Shown here: piece after piece, positions 26,050-35,368 of the stretch | Layout of the letters: every line of letters starts with the position of its first letter | Numbering within the stretch: position 1 is the first letter of the stretch | DNA from: Erythrobacter sp. | GTDB lineage: Bacteria > Pseudomonadota > Alphaproteobacteria > Sphingomonadales > Sphingomonadaceae | DNA length: 64,000 bases | Direction: 5' to 3' | Assembly: GCF_030066995.1 (NCBI RefSeq) | Contig: NZ_JASJAP010000005.1 | Span: 394,971 to 458,970, forward strand | Position numbers and translations under genes: made by a program | Notes under the pieces: model-generated | What the model was told of the DNA's origin: nothing | Database searches by the model: none | Seen by the model: the letters and a program-made list of their open reading frames with translations, nothing else

Positions 26050-28716
26050 TTAGCCCTCAAGGCTGCGCGTCACTTGCTCGAAGGTGTCGCGCGAAAGACC
26101 GTCGATCGCCGCCAGGCGTTCCAGCTGCGCTTTCATCTGCGCCGCACGACCGGGCTCGATCCGGCGCCAGCGACCCAGTGGCGAGACAAAGCGTGCGGCC
26201 GTCTGCGGGTTGATCGGGTCAAGCGCAATGATGACATCGGCGATCAGGCGATAGCCCGATCCGTCTGCGGCGTGAAAGGCCTGCGGGTTGCCCGCAAAAG
26301 CCATGTAGAGCGAACGCACGCGGTTCGGGTTATGCAGGGTGAAATCGGGATGCTCTGCGAGCGTCTTCACCTGCTCCAGCACATCGGGATGGAACGACAG
26401 CGCCTGAAGCGTGAACCACTTGTCGACCACTAGAGCGTTGTCCCTGTAGCGCTCGTAAAACACCTTGAGCCGCTCGTCGCGCTCCGGCGTCTTGAGGCTG
26501 CACAGCACCATCAGCGCGCCTTGTCGATCGGTCATGTTGTTCGCCGCGTCGAACTGGCGCGCGGCTATCGACGCAGCAAGTTCAGGCTCCCCTGCGGCAA
26601 GAAGCGCGAGGATCTGCGTCGCCACCTTGCGCGCGCCGACGCCTGCCGGGTCATCGAAGGGCACGGCGTCGCACCGCGCATAGACGCTTTCCAGTTCACG
26701 TTTCAGGGTCGACGCCATCGCCGCCTTAAGCTGCTCGCGCTCGCGATGGATCGCGCCGGGGTCCGCCTTGCGGTCCCGCGTCGCCATGGCTTCGAACAGA
26801 TAGGTTTCGCTGGGCAAGCTCATCAGCTCGCCGCGCATGTTGTCGTCGAGCGCCTCGTCGATGAGGATCGCGCGCATGGCGTCGCCGATCGCAGACTTGC
26901 CCGCGGCCCGCTCCGCTTGATCAAGCTCCCCGCTCGCCGCCGCGACCAGGTGTTTGACGCTCAATTCCTGCATCGCTTCATAACGGGCAAAGGGATCATC
27001 ATCGCTTGCCGCCAGAAAGCCGAGGTCTTCCCCGGTAAGGTTGCGTTCAATGACCACAGGAGCGGTAAAGCCGCGATTGATCGAAACCACCGGGTCTTCG
27101 CCCGCAACAGGCAGCTTGAACGCGCCTTCAGCCTCGTCGAGCACGATCAGCTGCTCCTCACCCAGCGCTCCTGTGGCGCGAGAGTGCACCGCCACGCGCA
27201 GCGGGATAGCCATGGGCGCTTTTTCGGGCTGTCCGGGGGTTGCGGGCACACTCTGGCGCAAGTTCAGCACCAGCGTGTCGCCGTCTACCACCTGCTCCAC
27301 CGAGACGCGCGGCGTGCCCGCCTGACTGTACCACAGGCGAAACTGTTCAAGGTCGAGCCCTGCGCCCTCCTCGATAGCTTTGATGAAGTCCTCGCAGGTC
27401 GCCGCTTCGCCATCGTGGCGCTCAAAATAAAGGTCGGTCCCCTGACGAAAGCGATCAACCCCAGCCATCGAGCGCATCATGCGAATGACCTCGGCGCCCT
27501 TGTTGTAAACTGTGGCGGTGTAGAAGTTGCTGATTTCGCGGAAGCTGTCCGGGCGGATCGGGTGCGCCAGCGGCCCGGCGTCCTCCGGGAACTGCGCCGC
27601 GCGCAGGATGCGCACATCCTCGATCCGCTTGACCGCCTGGCCTCGCATATCCTGACTGAACAGCTGGTCGCGCAGCACCGTAAAGCCTTCTTTCAAGCTC
27701 AGCTGGAACCAGTCACGGCAAGTGACGCGGTTGCCCGACCAGTTGTGAAAGTATTCATGCGCGATCACGCCTTCGACCGCATCGAAGTCGGCGTCGGTCG
27801 CAGTGTCCGGATCGGCGAGCACATATTTGGTGTTGAAGACATTGAGGCCCTTGTTCTCCATCGCGCCCATGTTGAAGTCGGAGACGGCGACGATGTTGTA
27901 GAGATCGAGGTCGTATTCGCGTCCGAAGGTTTCTTCGTCCCATTTCATCGAACGACGGAGCGATTTGAGCGCGTGATCGGTGCGCTCAAGGTCTTCGGGG
28001 CGAACCCAGATGTTGCACTCCACCTCACGGCCCGAGCGCGTGGTGAACGGCGCGCTGTTGGCAACCAGATCGCCGGCAACCAGCGCAAACAGATAGGAAG
28101 GCTTTGGCCATGGGTCGTGCCACTCGGCGAAATGGCGCCCGGCTTCCAGATCTCCGCTCGCGGTCATGTTGCCGTTGCACAGCAGGATCGGGAACTGGTC
28201 CTTCGGGCCCTCCATGCGCACCGAATAGGTCGAAAGCACATCGGGTCGGTCGGGGAAGAACGTGATGCGGCGAAAGCCTTCGGCCTCGCATTGCGTGCAC
28301 AGCATGCCGTTCGAGGCGTAAAGGCCCATCAGCTTGGTATTCTCTCTGGGCGCAATTTCGGTCGCGATTTCGAGCTCGTGCGCCTCGGCGGAAAGCGGCA
28401 CGATCAGATCGTTTGCGTCCATCGACCAGTTGGTCACCGGTTCGCCATCGACTTTCACCGAAAGCAGCTCAAGCTCGTCGCCTTCCAGACGGATGGTGTC
28501 GGACATATCGGCCTTCGCGTTGCGGACGACCGTGAGCTTGGAGACGACGCGGGTCGCCTCCAGCCCAAGATCGAAGCGCAGCCGGATTTCGGGCACAAGC
28601 CAGGGAAATGGCCGATAATCCTCCCTGCGAATGACGGGGGGATCCGCCGGTGTCTTGGCGGCATCCGCCAGTTCGGGGTTGCCTTCGGGGTCCTGGGGGG
28701 TCGTCGCGATATCCAT
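26050..28716 (-). CDS. pepN: Aminopeptidase N (M1 family)
   Basis: 888 residues, normal for the E. coli-type enzyme. It removes N-terminal residues from peptides. The substrate N-terminus motif GAMEN is at 284-288, the zinc site HEYFH at 320-324 with the second Glu in LKEG (Glu343), and CRDWFQLSLKEGFTV matches the family closely. The C-terminal half is the helical PepN-specific domain. It has no signal peptide, so is cytoplasmic. pgeF follows directly. Confidence 0.96.
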   Translation of the reverse strand: MDIATTPQDPEGNPELADAAKTPADPPVIRREDYRPFPWLVPEIRLRFDLGLEATRVVSKLTVVRNAKADMSDTIRLEGDELELLSVKVDGEPVTNWSMDANDLIVPLSAEAHELEIATEIAPRENTKLMGLYASNGMLCTQCEAEGFRRITFFPDRPDVLSTYSVRMEGPKDQFPILLCNGNMTASGDLEAGRHFAEWHDPWPKPSYLFALVAGDLVANSAPFTTRSGREVECNIWVRPEDLERTDHALKSLRRSMKWDEETFGREYDLDLYNIVAVSDFNMGAMENKGLNVFNTKYVLADPDTATDADFDAVEGVIAHEYFHNWSGNRVTCRDWFQLSLKEGFTVLRDQLFSQDMRGQAVKRIEDVRILRAAQFPEDAGPLAHPIRPDSFREISNFYTATVYNKGAEVIRMMRSMAGVDRFRQGTDLYFERHDGEAATCEDFIKAIEEGAGLDLEQFRLWYSQAGTPRVSVEQVVDGDTLVLNLRQSVPATPGQPEKAPMAIPLRVAVHSRATGALGEEQLIVLDEAEGAFKLPVAGEDPVVSINRGFTAPVVIERNLTGEDLGFLAASDDDPFARYEAMQELSVKHLVAAASGELDQAERAAGKSAIGDAMRAILIDEALDDNMRGELMSLPSETYLFEAMATRDRKADPGAIHREREQLKAAMASTLKRELESVYARCDAVPFDDPAGVGARKVATQILALLAAGEPELAASIAARQFDAANNMTDRQGALMVLCSLKTPERDERLKVFYERYRDNALVVDKWFTLQALSFHPDVLEQVKTLAEHPDFTLHNPNRVRSLYMAFAGNPQAFHAADGSGYRLIADVIIALDPINPQTAARFVSPLGRWRRIEPGRAAQMKAQLERLAAIDGLSRDTFEQVTRSLEG

Positions 28717-28768
28717 ACCCTACGATTTAGGTTGATTTGTCGCGGCGTCCAAGGATTAGGTCAGGGCC

Positions 28769-29563
28769 ATGGCGCATTTGTTCGTCTTTGGCCTTGGATA
28801 CACCGCCAAGCGCATCGCCTCCGCGATGGAAGAGCGCGGGTGGCAGACGGCTGCGACGGGAAGCGCTGGCGATGTCGATTTCGCCGATGAGGAGGCTGTG
28901 CACGAGGCGCTCGGCAAGACCAGTCACATACTCTCCAGCGTCCCGCCCGACCGCGCTTCGGGCAATGACCCGGTGATGGACGCCTATGGCGAGTCGCTGG
29001 CGGAACGAGCGCTGTTCTATCTTTCCTCGACCGGCGTTTACGGCGACGCGGGCGGCGCATGGGTCGATGAGACTACCCCGACGGTGGCCGAAACCGGGAC
29101 GGGCCGCCGCAACGCGCGGGCGGAGGCCGACGCGGCGTGGCTGGCGATGGGCGCGCGCGTGTTTCGCCTTCCGGGCATTTACGGGCCAGGCCGCAGCGCG
29201 CTCGACCGGGTGAGGGACGGACGCGCGCGGCGGATCGATCTGCCGGGACAGGTCTTCTCACGCGTTCATGTGGACGACATAGTCAGCGGCGTGGTCGCAG
29301 CGCTGGTGCAGGACGCGGCGGCAGGAGCCTATAATCTGGGCGATGACCTCCCCGCGAGCGGCAACGCGGTTACCGAACACGCCTGCCAGCTGCTTGGCGT
29401 GGAGCCGCCCCCGCTCGAATCCCTCGAAGAGGCGCAGCTTTCTCAGATGGCGCGCGGATTCTACGCGGAGAATCGACGTGTCGCCAATGGCAAGGCAAAG
29501 CGGGTACTGGGGTGGCGGCCAGCCTATCCGACCTATTTCGAGGGGCTTTCAGCTCTGCTTTGA
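28769..29563 (+). CDS. NAD(P)-dependent epimerase/dehydratase-like protein (YeeZ type)
   Basis: 264 residues. An atypical extended-SDR with a shortened nucleotide motif, VFGLGYTAKRIA (about 5-16), as in YeeZ/YbjT-like proteins. LFYLSSTGVYGD (about 81-92) and RLPGIYGPGRSALDRV (about 134-149) are conserved, and VDDIVSG follows. The usual YxxxK is not clear (STGVYGD then NARAEA), so catalytic activity is uncertain. The last 15 bases overlap the convergent EamA transporter gene. Confidence 0.8.
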   Translation: MAHLFVFGLGYTAKRIASAMEERGWQTAATGSAGDVDFADEEAVHEALGKTSHILSSVPPDRASGNDPVMDAYGESLAERALFYLSSTGVYGDAGGAWVDETTPTVAETGTGRRNARAEADAAWLAMGARVFRLPGIYGPGRSALDRVRDGRARRIDLPGQVFSRVHVDDIVSGVVAALVQDAAAGAYNLGDDLPASGNAVTEHACQLLGVEPPPLESLEEAQLSQMARGFYAENRRVANGKAKRVLGWRPAYPTYFEGLSALL

Positions 29564-30466
29564 ACGCAAGGCCAGAACCATTCCGAGCACGGCCAGTCCC
29601 ATCCCGCTCGCGGTCAGCCACGTCCAGCGATAGTCTTCGAACAGGGTCGACAAGGACATCGCCACAGAGATTGTCAGGATCGAATTGTACGCGGTGCGCC
29701 CGGCGCCGATTTCGCGCACCAGATTATAGTGCAACGGGAACGTCACCACCGATCCGATCAGGGCCAGATAGACAATGCCCGCCCAGTATTCCCAGGCCGT
29801 GGGGAAGGGCGGCGGTCCCGCTGTCAGCGCTGCAAAGCCCAGATCGAAAACTGTGCCATACACCATCGCCCAGGCCAGCAGGCTGACCATCGGTACCGCG
29901 CGGCCCGTCGGGTTGGCCTGCACAACATTGGCGATCGACGCGGCAAGAATGCCGAGCATGGCCAGGACGATCCCGAGACCCACATTGCCGCCTATCACAC
30001 CCGCCTCAGGGTTCGCGCGCCATTCGTGAAACAGAAGAAACGAGACACCGACGATCGCAATGGCGCTACCGAGTACAAAGCCACCATGCGCTCGCTCGCC
30101 GAGGAAGATCCTCGCCAGAAGCGCGTTGGGGACCATAAGCAGACCGAACATCATCGCAACGATGCCCGAGGTCACGTAAAGCTCGGCATGGTAGACGAAC
30201 AGAAAGTTGCCGCTGAATTGCAGCAGCCCTACGAGGATTGCCAATCGGTGCTCTCGTGCGGTCAGCTTCAGCCGGCGCTTCATGATCGCGGCCACCAGGA
30301 ACAGCGCCGGGGTCGCCAGCGCAAAACGGTAGAACACCGACCACGCGGCAGGCACATCGCCGATCTGGCCGGTGATCACCAGCCAGGTAGAGCCCCAGAT
30401 CGTGCCCGTCAGCAGAAAGGGGAGGATGACGCGGGCGCGCAGCATCCCGCCGGTCGCCTCGCTCAT
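29549..30466 (-). CDS. EamA/DMT-family membrane transporter
   Basis: 305 residues with ten hydrophobic segments in two repeated EamA halves (about 12-145 and 160-300). It begins LPFLLTGTIWGSTWLVI, a typical EamA entry, and the second half includes YWAGIVYLALIGSVVTFPLHY. It probably exports or imports a small metabolite, often an amino acid or nucleobase in this family. The start overlaps the threonine aldolase stop (ATGA), so the two are coupled; export of an amino acid or product linked to that enzyme is possible (inference). Confidence 0.85.
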   Translation of the reverse strand: MSEATGGMLRARVILPFLLTGTIWGSTWLVITGQIGDVPAAWSVFYRFALATPALFLVAAIMKRRLKLTAREHRLAILVGLLQFSGNFLFVYHAELYVTSGIVAMMFGLLMVPNALLARIFLGERAHGGFVLGSAIAIVGVSFLLFHEWRANPEAGVIGGNVGLGIVLAMLGILAASIANVVQANPTGRAVPMVSLLAWAMVYGTVFDLGFAALTAGPPPFPTAWEYWAGIVYLALIGSVVTFPLHYNLVREIGAGRTAYNSILTISVAMSLSTLFEDYRWTWLTASGMGLAVLGMVLALRSKQS

Positions 30467-31473
30467 AGCGCGGCGATGGCCTTGCCGAGCGCCGTGGCGT
30501 CGTCTTGCCGGGTGTCCCAGGCCGCCACAAAGCGAGCCGCGTCTTCGCCCCAGTCGTAGAATTCAAAGCCCTGCGCTCGCAGAGCCTCGCGCTCGGTCGC
30601 GGTCAGCCTCACAAACAGCTCGTTTGCCTCCACCGGATGCATCAGCCGCTCGCCGCATCCGTGCGCAATCTCCTGCGCCGCTGCGTTGGCGTGGGCCGCG
30701 TTGGCCAGCCACACATCGCCGTCCAGCATGCCAAGGATTTGCGCCGCGAGGTATCGTCCCTTGCATTGAAGGTGCCCGGCGCGCTTGCGGCGGTAACGCA
30801 CCTGATCGGCGACTTCGGGATCGAACAGGATTACGGCCTCGGCGTTCATGCCGCCGTTCTTGATGAAGCCGAACGCGAGACTGTCCACTGTCCCGCAAGC
30901 GGCCCGCGCCGCTTCCCTAGCGCTTCCGCCCAGCAACGCCGCCGAGTTGGCGAAGCGCGCGCCATCCATGTGGAGCCCCAGACTGCGCTCCCTGGCGAAC
31001 TGCGCAAGCGTTTCCAGTTCAGCGGGCGAGTAGGTGCGCCCGTATTCGCTTGCTTGCGTGATCGCTAGCGCGTGCGGCTGAACCTGATGCACGTCGTCGC
31101 GGATTGGATCGATGACCGCCGCGACATCCCTCGGCGTCAGCTTTGCGCCTTCGCCCTGCGCGTGGATCAGCTTGGCGCCGTGAAGGTAGAAGCCGGGCGC
31201 GCCGCCCTCATCGACCTCGATATGCGCTTCCTCATGGCAAACCACGGCGCCGTGCGGCGCGCACATCGTGGCGAGCGCGAGGCAGTTGGCCGCCGTTCCG
31301 GTGGCGACCCAAAGCGCGGCGCATTCGCGCCCGAACAGGTCGGTGAAGCGTGCGTCGAGCTCGGCCGAAAGCGCGTCGCCATCATAGGGGTTGTCGGCCT
31401 GGTCCGCCGCGCGCATGGCGTGCCAAACGGCCGGATGAACGGCGGCGGCGTTGTCGGAGAGAAACTTGGTCAT
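30463..31473 (-). CDS. Low-specificity L-threonine aldolase family enzyme
   Basis: 336 residues from ATG at 31473 (MTKFLSDN, the usual beginning; an earlier start adds 20 unconserved residues). A fold-type I PLP enzyme splitting threonine to glycine and acetaldehyde. HEEAHIEVDEGGAP (about 78-91), LHMDGARFANS with the PLP-ring Asp, and FGFIKNGG with the Schiff-base Lys are visible. It is coupled to the downstream EamA transporter. Substrate stereochemistry cannot be told. Confidence 0.9.
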   Translation of the reverse strand: MTKFLSDNAAAVHPAVWHAMRAADQADNPYDGDALSAELDARFTDLFGRECAALWVATGTAANCLALATMCAPHGAVVCHEEAHIEVDEGGAPGFYLHGAKLIHAQGEGAKLTPRDVAAVIDPIRDDVHQVQPHALAITQASEYGRTYSPAELETLAQFARERSLGLHMDGARFANSAALLGGSAREAARAACGTVDSLAFGFIKNGGMNAEAVILFDPEVADQVRYRRKRAGHLQCKGRYLAAQILGMLDGDVWLANAAHANAAAQEIAHGCGERLMHPVEANELFVRLTATEREALRAQGFEFYDWGEDAARFVAAWDTRQDDATALGKAIAAL

Positions 31474-31541
31474 CGTGCGAACGCCTCTAACCGCGCCGCG
31501 AGCGATGGCAAGAGAGCACAGGTCAGGGAGCAAGCCAGGGT

Positions 31542-31847
31542 ATGGCGCATGATAGTCGGGTAACGATAACGCATGAGGCGCGCGGTCGGGGTGGGCGCTA
31601 TACCGCCCATGTCGAGGGCGAAGCGCAAACAGGCTATCTCGATTGGGAGCCGACCGATGAACGCGATGTGCGCGTCGCGACCCACACCATCGTCCCGCGG
31701 GCGATCGGCGGGCGCGGGGTTGCCGCCCAGCTGGTCAACCGGTTGATCGCGGACGCGCGCGACGAGGGTTTTCGCATTGTCCCGCAGTGCAGGTATGTCG
31801 CGCGAAAATTTGACGAAAATCCGGACTGGGCGCCGCTGAAGGCCTAG
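31542..31847 (+). CDS. Short GNAT-family N-acetyltransferase (YjdJ-like)
   Basis: 101 residues, the size of the COG2388 group of minimal GNAT proteins. The acetyl-CoA loop is in VPRAIGGRGVAAQLV (about 51-65) and the core beta strand RIVPQCRYVARKF (about 78-90) holds the conserved Cys. Substrate unknown. Divergent from the threonine aldolase gene by 68 bases; the stop overlaps the convergent PH-domain gene by four bases. Confidence 0.85.
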   Translation: MAHDSRVTITHEARGRGGRYTAHVEGEAQTGYLDWEPTDERDVRVATHTIVPRAIGGRGVAAQLVNRLIADARDEGFRIVPQCRYVARKFDENPDWAPLKA

Positions 31848-33493
31848 GCAGCTTGCACGAGACGCTGGCTTTCGAGCTGCGAGAAATCGGTCTCGGCGAT
31901 CGTATCGAGTATTCTCGCGCGGACCTCTTGCGCGCGCTCAGCGGGTATGCCGGGAATCGCGAATTCGCCGCCAGCCATGCCCAGATGCAAAGTCGCGTAG
32001 CCGAAAACGCGCGCGAACGGGCCTTGCGCAATTTCGACAGAGTGCAGTTTGACGCGGGTGGCGACCTGCATGGCGGGCGCCAGAAAACCGGCGACCGCAA
32101 CGATCTGATTGGCGTCGAGCGCGTGCCGCTTGAAGCGCCAGGACAAGAAGCCGACCACCGCGTTCGCCGCGCCGAGCGCCAGTGGAATTGCCACCGCCAG
32201 CCCCATCCATTCCGGTGCATAAACGGCGGTCGCGATCCCGGCAATGAGCGCCCCCAGCAAAAAGAAGGACACATCCCACAAGATGGACACATTGCGGTAC
32301 GCGATAGTGGCACGATGCCATTCGGCGTTGTCGTTCGGACGCTGGAACCCCGCCGCAGCGACAATCGGATCGAGTTCGGTAAGCTTGGCGAACGGCGCGA
32401 CGACGTGGCTTGATGAGCCAGCGTCCTGCGCCAGGCTGACGAAGCGCAGGGAATGCCAGCCAAAACGATAGCGGATGAACCTTGTGGCGATCGTCAGACC
32501 CTGAACGCGGTGCACCGGCATCACCACATCGGTGCGCGTGAACAGCCCGCGGCGACGACGAAACCCGCGCGGCGTGCGCTCAAGCCGAAATCCCCATTCG
32601 CGGCTAAAGGTGCGAAACATCCCGGTGGCCGAGCCGATAAGGACAACCAGAAACAGGCCTGCAAACGCTCCCAGAGCTTGACCGTAAGCGCTCAGATCGA
32701 AAATCCAGCCGCCCTGCTCTTCAGCCAGATCTCGCCAGAAATCGACATCCCAGACCTCGATATCGAAGAAACTGTCGAGATACTGCAAGAGACCTGCGGC
32801 CACTGCAAAGACTGCAAGGCTGAATTCGAAAACACCGTAAGTGAAGAGGCGGCTGGGGCCCATGCTGAACAAGTTCTCACTCGCTTCGACCTCAGCGGAT
32901 CGCTCCGGTTCGCTTGCCTCGGCATCCGCCCGCGCGTTGCTTTCCGCATCGTCGCGCCGTTCACGCACGAGTTCGCGCAGGCGTTCTCCCTCGGTCTCGG
33001 AAAGGTATGTCAGCGAAAGATCGTCCGCTCCGCCCGCTCCCGTCTCGAACTTGACCGCAACAAGACCCAGCAGGCGCGGAAGCAGCTTCTGCTCCAGGCT
33101 CACATCCTGAATGCGTTCATAGGGAACCGAACGCGCCGAACGGCTCAGCACGCCGCTTTCAACGCGAATGTCCTGCACGCCGATTGTGTAGGTGAGCCGT
33201 TTCCAGCGGATATAGCTGAACACGGTGCCCAAACCTGCGATCACCACGCCCACAAGCAGCCCGATCAGAATGCCCGGGCCGGCGATACCCGTTCCGAATG
33301 CGGCGGCGGCGGCGGGAACAAGCGCGCTCTGCAAACTCGACAAGGTGCCGACAATGACGCTGAGCGGCGCGGTGCGCTGGGGCTCGCCCGCCCTGCTCGC
33401 AAACGATTGTGGCTGGGGTTTCGGCGTCTCATTGGCCCCGCGCGCGGTCAACGGAACCGACACTCTGGGCGAGGCGGCGTCCGCTCGGCTCAC
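31844..33493 (-). CDS. PH-domain membrane protein (YdbT type)
   Basis: 549 residues from a GTG overlapping the upstream stop (GTGA). It contains three bacterial PH_2 domains (near 90-165, 290-370 and 450-530), separated by pairs of TM segments (about 45-80, 215-285, 385-435). RFIRYRFGWHSLRFVSLAQDAG is typical, quoted in part as RYRFGWHSLRF. The family is linked to membrane stress in other bacteria, but the role is unproven. An acidic insert (about 185-210, AEASEPERSAEVEASE) is not conserved. It is paired with the YdbS-like gene. Confidence 0.85.
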   Translation of the reverse strand: MSRADAASPRVSVPLTARGANETPKPQPQSFASRAGEPQRTAPLSVIVGTLSSLQSALVPAAAAAFGTGIAGPGILIGLLVGVVIAGLGTVFSYIRWKRLTYTIGVQDIRVESGVLSRSARSVPYERIQDVSLEQKLLPRLLGLVAVKFETGAGGADDLSLTYLSETEGERLRELVRERRDDAESNARADAEASEPERSAEVEASENLFSMGPSRLFTYGVFEFSLAVFAVAAGLLQYLDSFFDIEVWDVDFWRDLAEEQGGWIFDLSAYGQALGAFAGLFLVVLIGSATGMFRTFSREWGFRLERTPRGFRRRRGLFTRTDVVMPVHRVQGLTIATRFIRYRFGWHSLRFVSLAQDAGSSSHVVAPFAKLTELDPIVAAAGFQRPNDNAEWHRATIAYRNVSILWDVSFFLLGALIAGIATAVYAPEWMGLAVAIPLALGAANAVVGFLSWRFKRHALDANQIVAVAGFLAPAMQVATRVKLHSVEIAQGPFARVFGYATLHLGMAGGEFAIPGIPAERAQEVRARILDTIAETDFSQLESQRLVQAA

Positions 33494-34059
33494 AGGGAAT
33501 CTCGCTTGATCCGCTGGCGGATATCCTCGCGCATCTCGGTCGCGATCTCGTGCCTGAGGCCCGGCAAGGGAACCGACGCGTTATGGTTGCCCGCAGTGTG
33601 CAATGTGAGGGTCGCGATACCCAAAGCGCGCTCGATCGGGCCCTGGTCCACATCGATATGCTGAATACGCCCAAACGGCACGATCGTGTCGGAGCGCCAC
33701 AGTATGCCGCGCACCACGCGCAGGCGATCCTCGCCCATGGCGTATCCGCGCGCTTGCCAGCGTCGACCGGGCAACCGAATGATGAACGCCAGCGCGAGAA
33801 ACACAACGATCCCGATGAGAACGCCAAAGGGAAGCGGCCAGCCGCCCTCGCCCGCGCTCGCCAAAGCCGCTTCCGCAACAAAAGCGCCGACAACGAAAGG
33901 GATCGCTGTGAGAGTAACGCTGATCCGCAGTGCGGTCTTGTAAGCGGGATCGAGCTTGGTCAGCCCCGCATCGCCTTGAGCCACCGTAGAAATGGAGGCC
34001 GAAACCGCAGGAGCGGGCGAAACAGGGTCGCTGGAAACGGAGATCGAAGCGCTGTCCAT
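33490..34059 (-). CDS. PH-domain membrane protein (YdbS type)
   Basis: 189 residues. Two TM segments (about 45-70 and 78-98) are followed by one PH_2 domain (RQARGYAMGEDRLRVVRGILW..., here the core RGILWRSDTIVPFGRIQHIDV is typical, quoted as RIQHIDVDQGPIER). The N-terminal 35 residues are Ser/Ala-rich. YdbS and YdbT-like genes are usual neighbours and are coupled here by a GTGA overlap, so they probably form one membrane complex. Confidence 0.85.
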   Translation of the reverse strand: MDSASISVSSDPVSPAPAVSASISTVAQGDAGLTKLDPAYKTALRISVTLTAIPFVVGAFVAEAALASAGEGGWPLPFGVLIGIVVFLALAFIIRLPGRRWQARGYAMGEDRLRVVRGILWRSDTIVPFGRIQHIDVDQGPIERALGIATLTLHTAGNHNASVPLPGLRHEIATEMREDIRQRIKRDSL

Positions 34060-34108
34060 GTGGCTTAGATGAGCAACACAGCGCGCCTATGCAAGCGCTT
34101 CATGCAAG

Positions 34109-34118
34109 CCCCCCCCCC
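34109..34118. repeat. Homopolymer run of ten C
   Basis: Ten consecutive C lie in the 69-bp gap between the YdbS-like start and the acyl-CoA dehydrogenase stop. It is the longest mononucleotide run I noticed in the window and is non-coding. Confidence 0.85.
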
Positions 34119-34128
34119 ATACAGGCGT

Positions 34129-35298
34129 TCAGCCGCGCTGGTTGAACCGGCGGCCCACCATGGCCGAGGCGATGTTGGTCTTCTGCACGTCGATCGCGCC
34201 CCCCGCGATGCCCCACGCATAGGCGTCGCGCAGACGCTGCTCCATGCCGTAATCCTTGTGATAGCCGTAACCACCCATCACCTGCAAGCCGAGTGCGGTT
34301 ACCTCGCGCACGATCTCATTGGCGTAGCATTTGGCAAGGCTCGATTCGTAAACGGTCGGCAGGCCATCGTCTTGCGCGTCGGCGTTGACGGCGGCGCGAT
34401 GGATAAGGAGCCGGGCGGCGTCGACTTTCATCGCCATCTCGGCAAGCTTCAACTGCACCGCCTGGAAATCGACGATGGGTTTGCCGAACGCCTCGCGCTC
34501 CTGCGTGTATTCGAGCGCGTGTTCGAGCGCCGCCGCCGCGACCGCCAGCGCCTGCGTGGCGTTGCCGCAGCGCTCCAGCCCGAAGGCGCTCATCAGCTTG
34601 CCGAAGCCGCCTGCACCAATGATCACATTTTCGCCCGGCACCTTCACATCTTCGATGGCGAAATCGGCAGTGGGAATTCCGCGAAAGCCCATCAGCTCCT
34701 CGCGTTTGCCGAACTGCATGCCCTCCATTTCGCGTTCGAGCAGAATGGCGCCGATGCCCTTGGCTCCCGGCTCCTCGGAGAAACGGCAATAGGTGACATA
34801 ATAGTCCGAATGCCCGCCGCCGCTGGTCCAGCGCTTGTAGCCGTTGACGACATAGCCGTTTCCGTCCTGAACCGCTTTGGTTGTAAGATCGGTCAGCGCG
34901 GTGCCCGCATCGGGTTCCGACATGGAAACCGCGACGATCTTTTCGCCCCTGATCACCTCGGGAAGAACGCGCGCCTTCATCTCTTCGCCGCCGAATTTCT
35001 CGATCGTGCGCACGGGGCCTGTAAGAGCCTCGAAGACCGGGAAAGCCACCGCGTTGGAGACCTGCGCAAATTCCTCAAGAACAAGCAGAGCTTCGAGATG
35101 GCCCAGTCCCAGCCCACCGTACTCCTCGGGCAGGTTGACCCCCAAGAAGCCCATCTCGCCATAGGTCCGCAGCATTTCGTGCGGGACCGGATAGTCTTTC
35201 TCCTCCATGTCGCGGGCAAGCGTTTGAAGTTCATTGCGGGCGAATTTGCGCGCGGTTTCCTGAAGCTCGCGCTGCTCGTCGGTCAGTTGAAAGTGCAT
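34129..35298 (-). CDS. Acyl-CoA dehydrogenase family protein
   Basis: 389 residues, FAD-dependent. VSMSEPDAGTALTDL (about 124-138) and GGYGYHKDYGMEQRLRDA (about 343-360) are the two ACAD signatures. The C-terminal position that carries the catalytic Glu in medium/short-chain enzymes reads GGAIDVQ instead of EGTSEIQ, while Glu242 in GLER matches the catalytic Glu of isovaleryl- and long-chain enzymes. A branched-chain or long-chain substrate is therefore more likely (inference). Divergent from two SDR genes by 70 bases. Confidence 0.9.
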   Translation of the reverse strand: MHFQLTDEQRELQETARKFARNELQTLARDMEEKDYPVPHEMLRTYGEMGFLGVNLPEEYGGLGLGHLEALLVLEEFAQVSNAVAFPVFEALTGPVRTIEKFGGEEMKARVLPEVIRGEKIVAVSMSEPDAGTALTDLTTKAVQDGNGYVVNGYKRWTSGGGHSDYYVTYCRFSEEPGAKGIGAILLEREMEGMQFGKREELMGFRGIPTADFAIEDVKVPGENVIIGAGGFGKLMSAFGLERCGNATQALAVAAAALEHALEYTQEREAFGKPIVDFQAVQLKLAEMAMKVDAARLLIHRAAVNADAQDDGLPTVYESSLAKCYANEIVREVTALGLQVMGGYGYHKDYGMEQRLRDAYAWGIAGGAIDVQKTNIASAMVGRRFNQRG

Positions 35299-35368
35299 GC
35301 CCGTCTAGATACAGCCTCGCAGCCCGCTGTCACCCGGCACCTGTGCCCTTTGCGATGGAGAAAAGCGC

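Noticed and set aside
26521..28890. 789-codon plus-strand open frame opposite pepN
   Set aside because: Aminopeptidase N on the other strand has all its motifs; the antisense product has no recognisable domain.
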